Below the pieces are notes generated by a model that had not been told where the DNA came from, did no database searches, and saw nothing but the letters and a program-made list of their open reading frames with translations. From the NCBI RefSeq assembly GCF_000002425.4, contig NC_037269.1, forward strand, positions 15,473,309 through 15,537,308: a stretch of 64,000 bases of DNA, written 5' to 3'. Origin of the DNA: Physcomitrium patens. Taxonomy: Eukaryota; Streptophyta; Bryopsida; Funariales; Funariaceae. Positions 44,966-57,747 of this stretch are shown here, in pieces. Each line of letters starts with the position of its first letter. The stretch's first letter is position 1. The translations under genes were made by a program, and so were the position numbers.

Positions 44966-46364
44966 TGTCGTGTTGTAACACGAGTATACAGTGAAAATAA
45001 AAAGAAAGGGGAATTTTATTAATATTCAGTTACCTCGAATATTGGGAGCATCGACCAACTCCAGTACAAATACTGAGTGGTCAGGTTCAGTGACTCCGTT
45101 ACAGTCAGCCGGAGCATACTGAAATGCCCCGTTCGATTCCAATAACGGGAGTCAGCAGGAAGAGAAGGACCAATTCACACGACGGGTTCGAGGAGCCAAT
45201 TGGATCCAATTTCGATAATCCAATCCGGGTCCTCTTACCCAATATGAGACTTGTATTGGTGGGGCAATCCAATGCAGTCTAGTTACGGGAAATCCAGGTC
45301 TTACTACGGGTCTTAGCCAATCTGATGCGAGGACCAATTTGACCCAGTTACGGGAAATCCAGGTCTTACTACGGGTCTTAGCCAATCTGACGCGAGGACC
45401 AATTTGACCCAATTACGGGAACATCCAGGTTACTACGGGCATCTTTCCCAATATAGGACCTGAATTGGTCGGGCGACTCAATGTGGTCCCGATTACGGGG
45501 TTCGATTCTGTTTCAGGCTGTCCTGTTCTCTGTGCCGTCTCAGGGAACGTTGTTTTCGGTAAATGGATTTCTTAAAGGCAAAAACGGAGGAAAAAGCTTG
45601 ACGGCGAGAGCCAATTTCGTATCCAAGCTTGAGGTGGGAGCCAATTCCGGATCTAAGACGGAAGATTGAAGAAATTCAGAGGATAAGGTTAGGTGGGATA
45701 TAGTTTTGGGGGGTGGTTTTTTTTTTGAGGGGAAATCGGGGGGGAAGGATTTTTCAAGCTTCTGCAAGGTTACCAGTTCGGTTTTTCATTGGAGGTTTTT
45801 TGAAGATCAGGGGAATTAGAGAGAGGAGCTTCATGCTTCGGGTCGGGGAAGGAAAGACATAGAATTTGGATTTTTCTTCTTCGTAGAGTTTTGGGGAAGA
45901 CTGAGGCAATCGCTGCTGAAGTCAGTGTTGTAATGGTGAATCGGGATTTTTAAATGAAGTGGGTTTGAATACTCTTGACTGTTTTGTGAAATCGAGTTAC
46001 GTCTGTGATTGAAGGATTAAAAGGGTGTCTATAGGATTGAGTATGCAGAGTGAATGAAATTTATTGGGTTAATCTAACAAGACAGTCAGTGGATACAAGA
46101 TCGTAAGTACAAAGCAGTATTGAAGGTTAACAGTTTGGGTTGTACGGGGTTCTCTGTAACGTCTAGAGACCTACCGGCTGGGGCAAAAAGGACTTCGACA
46201 AGCAGTCGAAGAGCACCCGTATAGATTTACGGTACATTGTTGCAGTGGTTTATATTCCAGCAGTCAAAAACTGATAGACTGCTTGACTATCGGCGAATCT
46301 CCATACTACCTTCTACAGCCAGACGCCCGGCGCGTTCTCGAGCAGGAAAGCATGTAATACGACA
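44966..46364 (+). repeat. Element C 3' LTR
   Basis: 1,399 bp, near-identical to 37579-38978, including the 65-bp tandem pair at 45282-45411. A CCGG duplication follows at 46365-46368. Confidence 0.95.
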
Positions 46365-46368
46365 CCGG
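46365..46368. repeat. Target-site duplication of element C (right, CCGG)
   Basis: Direct copy of 37575-37578. Confidence 0.88.
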
Positions 46369-47480
46369 TTTAGTATGTATGACAAATATCAAACTTCCAA
46401 CAAAACTTTGATAATTTTTTGTATTTATTGGTTTTGAATCTATCATTGAATTTAGATAGGTTGATTCTTTCATATGCATTGAATAAGAATTGGATTCTTG
46501 CATATCATATTTCTTGAATAATCTGATGATATAATAGTGTTATACAACCATCAATCTGTCATATAAGTAGATAAATTATAATCTTACATATAATTTCATA
46601 CATCTTAGATCCAACATTTTATATTTATTTTTTAATAATATTTTTACTTATTATATTTCTTTAATGTTGTTTCTTGTTAATATTAAATAGTCAATATAAA
46701 GAATCAAAATAATATAGAATCTAAGTTCAATAATTTAAATATATAAATTATGGTCCATATTAATACAATGAAGTCCAAAGGTAGTGATATATGAATATAT
46801 TTTTATATACTATACTTGTTTAGAATGTCAAAGTCCATATATTACTTGCTCCAACTTACATATAAGGTTTTTATATTGTTTTTGTTTAAAGTCCTTGAAT
46901 TGGATTTTATAAAAAAAAATTGTTAGTATTTTAATGAAGTATGTGGCTTTGACATCCAAAGAGATCATATCCCAATGATTCTTAATTGCTTATTGATGAT
47001 TACTCTTATTGTGGTCTATTTCACAATGAATCTTTCAAGTGGTAAAGTACTCTTTAGAATCTTAATGACTTTTGGATTGGTACAACAATAGATTGTGTGG
47101 TGATTGACAAAGATAGTGAGTTGATGTACTACATTGGTAGACTATTGATGTTGCTTGCATCTTAGAAGGACAAGTTGATATTAGCTTGGTGCTATATATC
47201 TTTTTTTTATATGAATTCACTAACTAAGTTAAAAATTTCAAGCAAAATTTACAACATTTTGGTATTAAGCATTGAGGATATGATAAAGAATACCTTAATA
47301 AATTTATTGAATTGAATATTGGCTATGATGAGCACTTTGTTTTTATTTGGATCAAACAAGTGGTAATCTTTTGTTTGAGTATCATATCCAATAAAGACAC
47401 ATAAATATATTATGGATTCTAGTTTTTTCTTTAGCTTTTTTTTATTGTGAAAATATGTTACATATATAAAGACTTCTAAT
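46369..47480 (-). pseudogene. Element J copia reverse transcriptase (broken)
   Basis: - strand text near 46910-46620 reads VQFKDFKQKQYKNLICKLEQ and VIYGL, matching the copia RT segment KL.KALYGLKQ. Near 46480-46369, NYQSFVGSLIFVIHTKP precedes the C insertion. Stops and AT-rich decay throughout. Confidence 0.65.
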
Positions 47481-47489
47481 CTACTAAGG

Positions 47490-48133
47490 GTAGGTGCAAT
47501 ACCAGTATAGGTTTCTATTGGTGATATATTCTAATTTTCCATAAATGGATTTGAGGTTTGTCAAATAGATGGCACTGGCAATAGCGACTACTTTTGGCTA
47601 GAAGGAATCAAGTATTGTAGCATTGATGGCTATGCTCTTTGGCATATCAAGAATTAGTTGATTCTTTTGCTTTATAATTCTATTTTGGTGTGGAATATGA
47701 AGCATTATAAGATAATATATATATTTTTTTGTTTACAAAATAGAAAAAAATCATTGGATAAAAACTTGCCTCTTTTGTCTATTCAAAGTCCTTATATCTT
47801 ATCTTTAATTTTGTTGATTTTTTGATAAAATTCTTTAAATATTTTAAGTACATCATTTTTGTATTTCAAAAAGAATATCCATATTTTGCAATTATAGTTG
47901 TCCATTATTATGAAATAATACCTGGAACTATCTAAAAATATTATTTTAAATTACCTATATAAATCCAAATATAGTAATTGATATTTTTTTATTAATCAAT
48001 TGGTACTAGATTTTGAATAAATTTTTTGTATGCTTTGTTGATTGCGCATTCATAGAAAAAATCCTTTTCTATCAATATATATGGTATGTTCCTAGATCAT
48101 TGTAATAATGGATATGAGATGTGACAATTTATA
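47490..48133 (-). pseudogene. Element J copia integrase (broken)
   Basis: At about 47690-47530 on the - strand: HIPHQNRIIKQKNQLILDMP, then VVAIASAIYLTN. This is the copia integrase TPQQNGVAERKN ... LLEMARS ... AVYLLNR block. The catalytic Glu position of that block (VAERKN) reads Lys. Upstream text near 48060 (ECAINKAYKKF) fits the zinc/linker part. It is cut at 48134 by element H. Confidence 0.7.
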
Positions 48134-48665
48134 TGTTACAAACATACATATTTACTTGAATAGTTATCTAGATATTATAAATTGATAAAATTATGTTAAT
48201 TTGATAATATCTTATAGAAAAGCTTTTTAGAAGCTCTACAGATGCAGTTTCACTTTTATACATGTCTATAAGTAATTGATAGATTAAAAACTTTGCCAAC
48301 AAGTTAGGCACATATTGCATGTATTGGTAGTTTATGGTACAAGTTAATGATGTAGTACACATATAGGAAAGTTTCTTTGTAAGTTAAAACATGTGTCTTG
48401 TAAATTGGACATGTGTTGGAGGTCTTATAAAACATTGCAATATAGCTTCTAGTTAGATAGTATATGTAGACATAAGAGTGAAGCCTTCTTCACTCTTATC
48501 AATTCCTTTCTAATCTTTAGTCTTATTTTGAGACTTTTTAGTCTTCTTATCTTTAGCAAAAAGTATTTTAATTTTAATATTATATTAGTTTTGAATAAAT
48601 ATCTATTCTTTTTGAGTTATATAAGAATGTATTAAATTTTTGGTTCTTTAAGATTCATGACCTCA
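48134..48665 (+). repeat. Element H 5' LTR
   Basis: 532 bp, TGTTACAAACATACATATTTACTT to GATTCATGACCTCA, matching 55556-56086 and the LTRs of element E. Confidence 0.8.
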
Positions 48666-48926
48666 ATAGTTTGAAAAGAGTACCAACTTATTATTTTTGT
48701 CTTATTTTTAGAAGTGAATGGACTACCCTATTTCTATTATTTCATTTTAAAGATTGTGGACTATCTACCTTCAATGTAACATTTTAGTTTTCTAACAATA
48801 TTTTTTTTTTTAAAGAGAGTGGACTACTTTTTTTGTGGAATTTTTCATTTGATATTAGAGGTTGCAAAATACCTTATTTTAATTTAATTTATAGATTTAT
48901 TTTGATTTTTCTATAGAAAACAAATT

Positions 48927-49970
48927 ATGGATGCTACTCTCAATAGAAATAAGAATAGATTTATAATTGTTGCAGATCTTTATAAGTTTGTGAATACTTT
49001 TGAGATAGAAATTTCATAAATCTCTAACGTCAATTATAGAAGTAGTATTCCAATGCCTATAGAAGAGATTAAAAATAAAGTTCAAAGTCTATCCCAAATA
49101 GTTGTATAATTAATAGAATCAAGTAGATCAAATTTACAACTAAATCAAAAAAGTCTTGCTATTACAAATATGACAGAGGCAAAGATAAGTATGTTGGAGA
49201 AGTTTAATAGAACAAGATCAAAGTTTTGATGATTTTTATAAAAAAATAAATTTCTATCTAAGATTGCATCTTTTTTAATATATTAATGGATTTATTCAAG
49301 TTCAATTTATAGATAAACATCTTTCTAAGAGTGCTCTCTCTTGGTTTGCATATTTGATGGAAAAGAATTTTTGACTATTTTATGATTTAAATTCATTCTT
49401 AGAAGTCTTTATGGCCATATTTTTAAAAATTATTGGAAAAAAGGTAATAGAAATCAAACTTGAATCTTTACAATAAGAATCATGTTTATCCACTATACAT
49501 GCTGATGAATTCCAAAATCTTGCTTGCAACATGGATTGGAATAATAAGACCTTTATCAATTAATTTTAAAATAGATTAAAAGATAATGTCAAAGATTTAT
49601 TATTGAAGATACGAAAAATATATTCATTATAGCAATTTATTGCTTAAGCCATTATATGCAACAATCAATTCTTTGAAAGATGTCAAGAACAAAGATTTGA
49701 TTGAAGAGGTATAAATCAAGTCATGACAACAACTTCTAAGTTCACAGAAGATTATTTATTAAAATCAAAACCTATACAAGTTGACATAGTACATTTTAAA
49801 TCTCTTACTACTTACAAAAAGACTCGATGTTGTCAAGAAAGATTCTGCTTATATTGTAGATAATCTAAGCACACTGCTCAACATTTTTTGAAGAAGCAAT
49901 GTAACTACAAAATTAAGAGTATGGTTGCCAAAGATGACAATGTGTTCAAAAACCAGTTTCTCCAACTATA
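48927..49970 (+). pseudogene. Element H gag (broken)
   Basis: ATG at 48927. Text such as MLEKFNRTRSKF near 49190 matches LPDKFNDTRSKF of element A. A decayed zinc knuckle (RFCLYCR, then KHTAQHF) is near 49845-49890. Stops throughout. Confidence 0.65.
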
Positions 49971-50726
49971 ATAGAGATTATATACTTAAAAACTTGTACA
50001 ATAGCTAGTAAAGGTTCTATTCTCCCTTCAAATTTTTTACCTTATTTTATAGTAGAAATTTATTTAAGACCAAAAAATCACAAAATATTAGCCTTCTTAG
50101 ATTTAAGAGCCTTAATTTATTTTATAGACAAAGATTTTCAAAAAATAATAAATATCCTTATTTAAAAAAATCAAACATATACATGTAGAAGTAATTGATG
50201 GTTATTTGTTATCTTTTTGAGAAATCACCTATGAAACTATTCCTTTAGATGTAGCAATTAGTGGCCATAATAGCTTAGTAATATTTAATGTGATTAGATA
50301 TCCCTCTAATTTAATTATTTTATAATTATTATGAAAATAAAAATATAATCCTCAAATAAAATAAATTTTTTATAACTTTGATTTTTTTTATACTTTAATT
50401 AAAGATTTTGTTAATCAAGTAGAAATCTATAAATCCAATATATCCAAATCCTTATCAATAGGCATAAGAGCTTTCATGCTTGCTAAAAAAGAAGGATCAA
50501 TTTTTGTTATATATACTACACTTATTTTTAAAAGAAAAAATAAAGAAATAAATAAATAAATAAAATCAAGTGGCATTGTCCCTATGATTGTTCTATTGAT
50601 CTTCAAGAAAGAGTTCAAGTATCATTTAGACAATCTATAGTCTATTACAAAACAAGTTGTACACATTCAAAGAATACATTGGCAAGAATTTGAATAAGAA
50701 CTTAATTGGCCATTTTAAATCTCTAG

Positions 50727-51928
50727 CAGAGACTCCTATCTTACTTGTGAAGAAAAAAACAGATCTTTGTCGATGTGTATGGATATAAAAGATTCAATAA
50801 AATCACCATCAAAAATAGGTATCTTTTATCTTTGATTTCAAGACTTCTTTATAATTTTATCAAACAAAGATCTATATCAAAATAGATCTATAAAGAATAT
50901 ATAACCTAGTATGCATTAAAAAAAATAGATGAATAGAAAATTAGGTTTTGAATTAGGTATGGACATTTTGAAAATAATGTCATGTCTTTTAGATTCACAA
51001 ATGTACTAGTTACTTTTTAACATCTTATAAATGATGTCTTTTATGAGTTTCTTAATGACTTTATTGCCTATTATTTAGACAACATCTTATTCTATTTTAA
51101 GAATAAAGAAGAGTATGAACTTCATGTTTGTCATATGTTACAAAAACCAAGAGATAAAAGATTATATAAAAAGTATGTATTTCATACTACTCAAGTTGAA
51201 TTCTTAGGATACAACATTTCAAATGATGGCATTATGATGGATCCTAAGAAGGTTCAGACTAATATGAATTAAAAGATTTTAAAAACAGTCAAAGATGTAT
51301 AATATTTTTTGAGATTTGTCAATTATTATTAGATCTTCATTAAGAACTTTTTTCAAGTTAAAGCTCCTCTTATACATCTGAAATATAAAGAAAAATTTTA
51401 GTAGAGTAAAAAAAATCAAACATCTTTTGCAACCTTGAAAGCAACATTTATTTTTGCACCAATCTAATACTATGTTGACTTTTTCAAGGCATTCTTTATT
51501 GAAACAGATGCATCAAACTTTGCTATGTATGTAATTTTATTACAAATAGAAGCAAGTGACAAGTTCCCTCTACTAGCTTTTTATTTCAAAAACAATTTAG
51601 CAATCAAGATTAATTATAAGATCCATGACAAAGAGCTTCTTGCAATTGGGGATTTATTTCAAAAATAGTATCATTATCTAGAAGGTACTTCTACTCTAGT
51701 CAACATATATATAAATCAAAAGAACCTTAAGTACTTCATGTTAATATGTATTTTGAATCATTGCCAAACTTATTGGAATATTTTTTTTATCAAGATTTGA
51801 TTTCAAGATTACTTATCAACTTAGAAAAAAATAAGGTTTTTCAAGCACCTTTTTTAGACATTCTTTTCTTACACCAAAAGAAAGAGATGCATCTTTTGAT
51901 TAATAAAGAACAATTTTCTTAAACTTGA
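50727..51928 (+). pseudogene. Element H reverse transcriptase and RNase H (broken)
   Basis: Sequence parallel to element E from 21590 (CTTGTGAAGAAAAAA, then RT motifs). DNILFYFKNKEEYE near 51080 is the active-site neighbourhood and KIHDKELLAI near 51625 belongs to RNase H. Numerous stops and frameshifts. The block ends where a B/C-superfamily solo LTR is inserted; about 200 bp expected between RNase H and integrase are missing beside it. Confidence 0.65.
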
Positions 51929-53719
51929 TGTTGTATTATGTAAGTTCTTGCTTGAAAATTCCTCAAGCACTTAGCTATAGAAGATAAGTAGAAATGCAAC
52001 AATAATCCTATCAAATCTAATAAAATCTTAAATAAATTTTAAGTAATCCATAATAATCCTATTAAAAATTTAATTAATTTAAAATAAATTTTTATTAGAA
52101 GTAAAAAAAGAAATATAAAAAAGTTATAATTTAATCCTATATATATATAATAAATATCTAAAAATAAATCTTTAAAGAAATAATAATAAATTTAAAAAAT
52201 ATTGAAAATAATAAATTTTAAAAAATAATAAAAAATATTAAAGAAATATCAAAAATAAAAATAAAAAATCTAAATAAATCATAAATAAATTTTAATAAAA
52301 TTTTAATTTAATTCTTAATAAAATCGTAATGAATCTTAATGAAATCTTAGATCAAATCCTAATTAAAATCTTCATGAATCATAATTAAATTCTAGTTAAA
52401 ATTCAAATGAAATCTTAAATTCTAAACCACTCTTAATGAATCTTAGTAAAATATTAATCAAATCTTAAACAAATACTAGATAAATCCTAATCAAATTCTA
52501 GTTAAATCTTAATCAAATTCTAATCAAATCCAAATCAAATCCTAGTCAAATCTTAATCAATTCTTAATCAAATCTTATTCAAATCCAAACAAAATCCTAA
52601 ATTTTAACCAAATCTTAGGCAAATCCTAAATTCTAATCAAATTTTAGATCCTAAATTAATCTTGATTAATTTTTAATCAATTCCTAAATTTTAAATAAAT
52701 CTTAACAATCCTATAAAAAATTAAAAATTCAATAACTAATGATAAAATTATTCATCTTTGCTTAAAATTTGCATATCTTGTAAAAACTAAATAAGCAATA
52801 AGAACACAAATTTTTGAAGAAGATTTCATATACCAATAGCAAACAAAGCTCTAAAACCTCTCGGTGATTGGTTGCCTTCCTTCTTTGACTTCAATGTTGA
52901 TCTTTTAACAATGATTTTTCCTTACTAAACTATTCAATTGCTCAAAAATTGGATTAAGTATAGATATTCAAGTCTTAATTGTTCTTACAAAATTTTACTT
53001 TAATCCAATAAGCAGATATTTTTAGATCTAGGAATCATTCATTGACTCTAAATCTCAAATTTTCAAGACCGAAATCTACAAAAACCCTAATATTTTTCAA
53101 TCTAATTGCTGAATTGTCCTCTAATTGCTCATACATTTATAATATGCACAAAAACAAACTGTCTAATTTTCACCCATACACATACTATAAAACTCAAGAA
53201 ATTCTCAAATTTATAAATATATTTATATTTCTCAAAATCTAAACATCCTAAGTACATCACTAATTTTTAAAATACTTCAAAATTTCAATATTAATCCAAA
53301 TGACATAAAATTAACACTCAAAAATCTTTCTTCAAGTTTGTTCTTAAATTCTACTCTCTAATTTATAAAAGAAGTTCAGAGTTGTTGTAGGTGCATGGTT
53401 TTGTATCTCAAGATCTGATTTCAACCCAAGTTGACAACTAGTCCTCTTTGAGTATCAATTTTTGGTAATTTGAGGCAATTTTTGCTTAAATTTATTATTT
53501 ATTCTTTTCTAGAATTTTTTATGTTATTTACTTAGATTTGAGGCTTCTATGCCCCTACAAAGTAAATAGAAGTTCTTTCTACAAAAATAGCATTAAGACC
53601 AAAATTTTTACTATCTTTTATAATTTATCATTATTTTTTTATTATACCTTTCTACAAAGATCTTCTATAATAAAAACCTATATTTTATTTTATTTATCAT
53701 ATAGTTGTATTACCATACA
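51929..53719 (-). repeat. Solo LTR of the B/C superfamily in element H
   Basis: About 1.79 kb. The start TGTTGTATTATGTAAGTTCTTGC aligns with solo LTR F and with B. The end (GTTGTATTACCATACA) and the preceding 250 bp align with F 27370-27708 (GAGTATCAATTTTT, ATGCCCCTACAAAGTAAATAGAAG). It contains a decayed AAATCCTAA-type field (52300-52720). No target duplication is readable, probably because of a deletion on the right side. Confidence 0.75.
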
Positions 53720-54960
53720 ATATATTCATTAAGTACATTATAACTCTCCAACAACTAAATATTTTAGATACAATAAAACTTTGGAATTAATATTTAGAGA
53801 TTTTTGGTGATCTCAATTGTAAAAAGTAATTAAAGACTTTTTAAAATCATGTGAAATTTATTCAAGATCAAAAACTTATCATTATTGATATTATAGATTT
53901 TTTTATATATTATTTAATCCAAAACAATTATAGTCTCCTATTTTTGTGGACTTTATCACAAATCTTTTATTCTCAAGTTATTTTGACTCTATATTCAGGA
54001 TAGTAAATCAATTCACCAAGATGTCACATTTTGTACCATACACAAAATCTACTATAGGTAAAGAAATAATTAAGCTTTTTTTTAATAATATTTATTGGTA
54101 TTATAGATTATCAAGGAATATTATATTAGATAACGAGATACAATTAATATCAAGATTTTAGAGAATAGTTTTTCAAGATTTTGAAGGTGGATATTTAACA
54201 ATTTTTATCTTTCTATCTTCAACTTGATGGCAAAATGAAGTATGTGAATCAAATTTTGGAATAATATTTGAGGTATAACATCAATTACTAATAAGAAAAT
54301 TAGAAAATTATTTTATCATTGATAGATTTTGCTTATACTAACATTATATATTCTTCTATTCAAAAAATATCTTTTTTTTACCAATTATGATTAATATCCA
54401 TGACTTGATACTTTTGACTTTTTAAAAGTTGATAATCCTACAACAAAAGCTTTAGTAAATTATTTATTGAAGCTATATGCAAAAAGAAAAGTGCAATTAA
54501 AAGAAGCTCAAGAATGAAAAAAGATCAATGCATATACTTATTGCAAGGAACAACCTTAATTCCATGTTGGCAATAAGGTATGTTTATTTTATCATAATAT
54601 CAAGACTATTTGTCCTTGTAATAAGTTAGATTATTATAGACTTAGATCATTTTTTACATAATAAAAAATTAATCCAATTGCTTATTGATTTTACTTATTG
54701 GAATCTATAAAGATTTATTTTATATTTTATATATCTTTTCTTGAGCCATATAAGAGAAAAGATATATTAAAAAGATGACAAATGCCACCTTTTTCTATAA
54801 AAGTTAATAATAATCAAGAGTATGAAGTCAAAGAAGTCTTAGACTCAAAGAAACATTGAAATAAATTAAAATATCTTGTTTATTAGTGGATATGATAGTG
54901 AATGTATATAAGAACTAGTTAAAAATCTTACAAATGCAATAAAGAAGGTTGATACTTTTC
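53720..54960 (+). pseudogene. Element H integrase and chromodomain (broken)
   Basis: Integrase core text at 53946-54161 (MDFITNL, KMSHFVPYTKS, LDNEIQLISRF), where the second catalytic Asp region is still visible. Chromodomain remnants follow near 54820-54900. It parallels elements A and E. Confidence 0.65.
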
Positions 54961-55091
54961 ATCAACAAAATCTATCAAAATTAAGATGAAAGATAGCAAA
55001 TCTTTGTTATAAAAGAATTATAGTTCATAAAAGATTGCATTTAACATTTTATCCTTGTTTGTAATTTTTATATTTTTGTAGCACTAAAGAG

Positions 55092-55480
55092 ATGGAAAAT
55101 CAATAGCCGATAGATTCAACTTGCAAACCATAGTTTGCTGACATACTATACAAGACATTGTCATTATCACAATCTTTAAAACAACATAATGAAGATGAAG
55201 ACCTTGAAAAATGACATATTCTTTTTCAAATAGATGGCAAGATACAATGTATTTGATATCACAACCTTAGAAGAAACTCTTGATGTTTGGCGATTTTATT
55301 AAAGGTATGTATATTTCTTGATGGAGTCACAAATATTTTGTTTGAAGAAAGTTATAAAGGCCTCAAAAATAATGAAATAATAGAGTAGTCTTTCTACTTT
55401 AAAATAGAACATTGTAGGTAGCTGAAAGGACCTATCAACTACCTTCAAAAAGAATAAAGGTCAAAATATGTAACAAATAC
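55092..55480 (+). pseudogene. Element H copy of the accessory ORF (ORF3)
   Basis: ATG at 55092. Text LSLSQSLKQHNEDEDLEK, then FQIDGKIQ, RRNS and CLAILLKV aligns with element E from 24366 (LS-PLR-HN-DEDP, PQIDGEIQ, CLVILLEV), with fewer stops than E in the first half. Same place in the element, downstream of the chromodomain. Function unknown. Confidence 0.5.
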
Positions 55481-55555
55481 AATTTGTTGCATCTTGAACT
55501 TTGTTAGTATGTGATTAATGCTCTTCATGGAACTTGATCCTAAAATCGAACATAA

Positions 55556-56086
55556 TGTCACGAACATATATATTTACTCCAATAATTAAATAGATATTAT
55601 GAATAGATAAAAATATATTAATTTAATAATATCTTATAAAAAAACTTCCTAAAAGCTTTATAGATGTAGTTTCATCTTTATTTGTGTCTATGGATAATTG
55701 ATAAGTTAGAAACATAATCAACAAGTTAGCCACATGTTGCATGTATTGGTTTTCTTGTACAAGCTAATGATGTGGTATACCTATAAGAAACTTGTCTTGC
55801 AAGTAAAAACATGTGTCTTATAAATTGGACATATGTTGGAGGTTCTATATAAGATTGTTATGTAGCTTCTACTTAGATAGTATATATAAAAATAAGAATG
55901 AAGCCTTCTTTACTTTTATCAATATTTTTCTAGTTCTTAATCTTATTTTAAGACTTTTTGATCCTCTTGTCTTTGACAATAGTCATTCAAAGTTCAATAC
56001 CATATTAGTTTCGAATGAATATCTATTATTTTTGAGTTATATAAGAATGTATTGAATTTTTGGTTCTTTGAGATTCATATCCTTGA
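55556..56086 (+). repeat. Element H 3' LTR
   Basis: 531 bp, TGTCACGAACATATATATTTACTCC to GATTCATATCCTTGA, the best-preserved start of this LTR family in the window. Confidence 0.8.
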
Positions 56087-57740
56087 TATTATATAGCTAA
56101 GCCTTCTATTCTAGATTTGAATATTATATTGTTTGATCATAAATAGATTTGGCTTTTTTTTCTAAGCACAATAATTTTATAAAGCCTTAAATTCTAATTT
56201 CTAATATCCTAAATTATAAAAAAGGAAGTTGAGCCTTTTTTTATGATCCAAATTTTTTTCAAAGAGAAGATAATCTTACATCTATTATCAACAATCATAT
56301 CCACAAACAACAAATTCTTCTTCATTCTAAGTATGTAAAGCACATTTTGGATTTGCAAATTTGAATCTCAATAATTTATTATGATAGAGCCTTTATATGC
56401 AACAAAGTGGGAATGGCCATCCACTAATTTTATTCTTTTGATGAGAGATGTACTTGAGATCTATCAAAAGTGGATATTATTTTAGTTGATGTGCTCTAAT
56501 GCTCTATTATCAAGGTACTATAATTCATCTTTGTCTTCTAAATTCATTGCTAACATTACAATATTAAAGAATGTTGGTTTGATTTCTTGTTATGAATCTT
56601 ATTCTAATATTTTTTTTTGCTATTACTATATTTATATATTAATTTTATGTCTTATTAATTAATAAGGGTGATTACATTTGCGTGCCTAATGATCCTATTG
56701 TCTACAATTATTACACCTTTTATTATTTTTTTGGTATTTTTATTATTCTCTCCTAAAAATATATCTTATTTTTTACTAATTGCTTTATGTATATCTTTTG
56801 TTTTTTTTTTTTCTTTACAAGGTATTGTTTGGTCTCTTAGAAGAGAAGCTTTTTGCTGTATTGCACTATTTTGTTAAATTATCTAAATTCTTTGGCTAAA
56901 ATCTTTTAAATATGTTTTTCAAAACTTGATAATTCATTTAAAACTAAAAGATCTTAAATAAGGCCTTTATATAAGTTAGACAAATCATTTTATATGATAT
57001 GGACAAGTCTAGATTCATGTACTTCTTCACTCTTCAAACGTAGTTGTGTCATCATTTTGCTTATCTTTTGTATATATTGTGTGATTGAGATCTCTTTGTC
57101 CATAGTAGTAGAATATAGTTGGTTAAATATAAGTATTGTTTGCGCCACATTTTTCCTATGAAATGAGTCATATAAAACTTGCCATGTTCATATTGAATTG
57201 TTTGTGTTGGCTATATTATAAATGAATGATGTTATCTTTTACGGATATAATCAATATTGATAATACTTTGTATTTGTTGTGTTATTGCTATTATAATGTT
57301 GTGTTGCTTGTTAGATCAATGATTTGGTCTCATCTGATTAAAACATGCAATATAATGTCCTACAGTAAAACAACATATCATACTTTATTTTTCATTGAAG
57401 AAAATGCATATTTTTACCTTCCATACTGAGAAATTGTTGGTGCCTTCTAGTTTGTGCAATTTGGCCATGGACAACACCAAGTCAGCATTCATGGTGCTCA
57501 AAATAAAAGAAGCTTTCTTATTAATTCCAAAGTCACTACCTCTTGACACATAAAAATGCTTCAAGTTCTAATATCTAGCCTATTCAAATTATATTAGTGA
57601 TTTGCCATGATAAAACTATTTTATTTTAGACTCCTTTCATGTGTTCAACAATTTCAAATAAGTTAAGATAGTTATGAACATCTACTCTAAATCATTAAAG
57701 TTAGTAGTGAGACGTGTGCTACAAAACAATGACCTACTCT
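56087..57740 (-). pseudogene. Element J copia gag and protease (broken)
   Basis: On the - strand, Gag text near 57200-57000 and a copia nucleocapsid zinc knuckle near 56712-56670 (Cys, Cys, His and Cys in CX2CX4HX4C spacing, with two stops inside). Preceded by a decayed primer site resembling TGGTATCAGAGC at about 57735-57747 (TATTAGAGTAGG). Cut on the left by element H. Confidence 0.6.
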
Positions 57741-57747
57741 AATATAA

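Larger units (their letters stand above)
37579..46364 (+). mobile_element. Element C: full-length Ty3-type LTR retrotransposon, sister of B
   Basis: 8,786 bp with LTRs 37579-38978 and 44966-46364, primer site, gag-protease, Pol, purine tract and a 4-bp CCGG duplication. Internal sequence is about 95% identical to B by eye. The two LTRs differ by about 16 substitutions and one indel in 1,400 bp (near 1.1%), so C inserted more recently than B by that measure. It keeps integrase catalytic residues but has at least five stops and two frameshifts. Confidence 0.95.
48134..56086 (+). mobile_element. Element H: degraded chromovirus related to A and E
   Basis: 5' LTR 48134-48665, gag about 48927-49970, RT and RNase H 50727-51928, an inserted solo LTR 51929-53719, integrase and chromodomain 53720-54960, accessory ORF 55092-55480, 3' LTR 55556-56086. 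LTR pair identity looks near 85-90%, older than B and C. No clean target duplication is visible. It sits inside the integrase region of copia element J. Confidence 0.82.

Noticed and set aside
48130..56090. Target-site duplication for element H
   Set aside because: Flanks TATA and TATT are similar but not identical, and the region is AT-rich, so I cannot call it.
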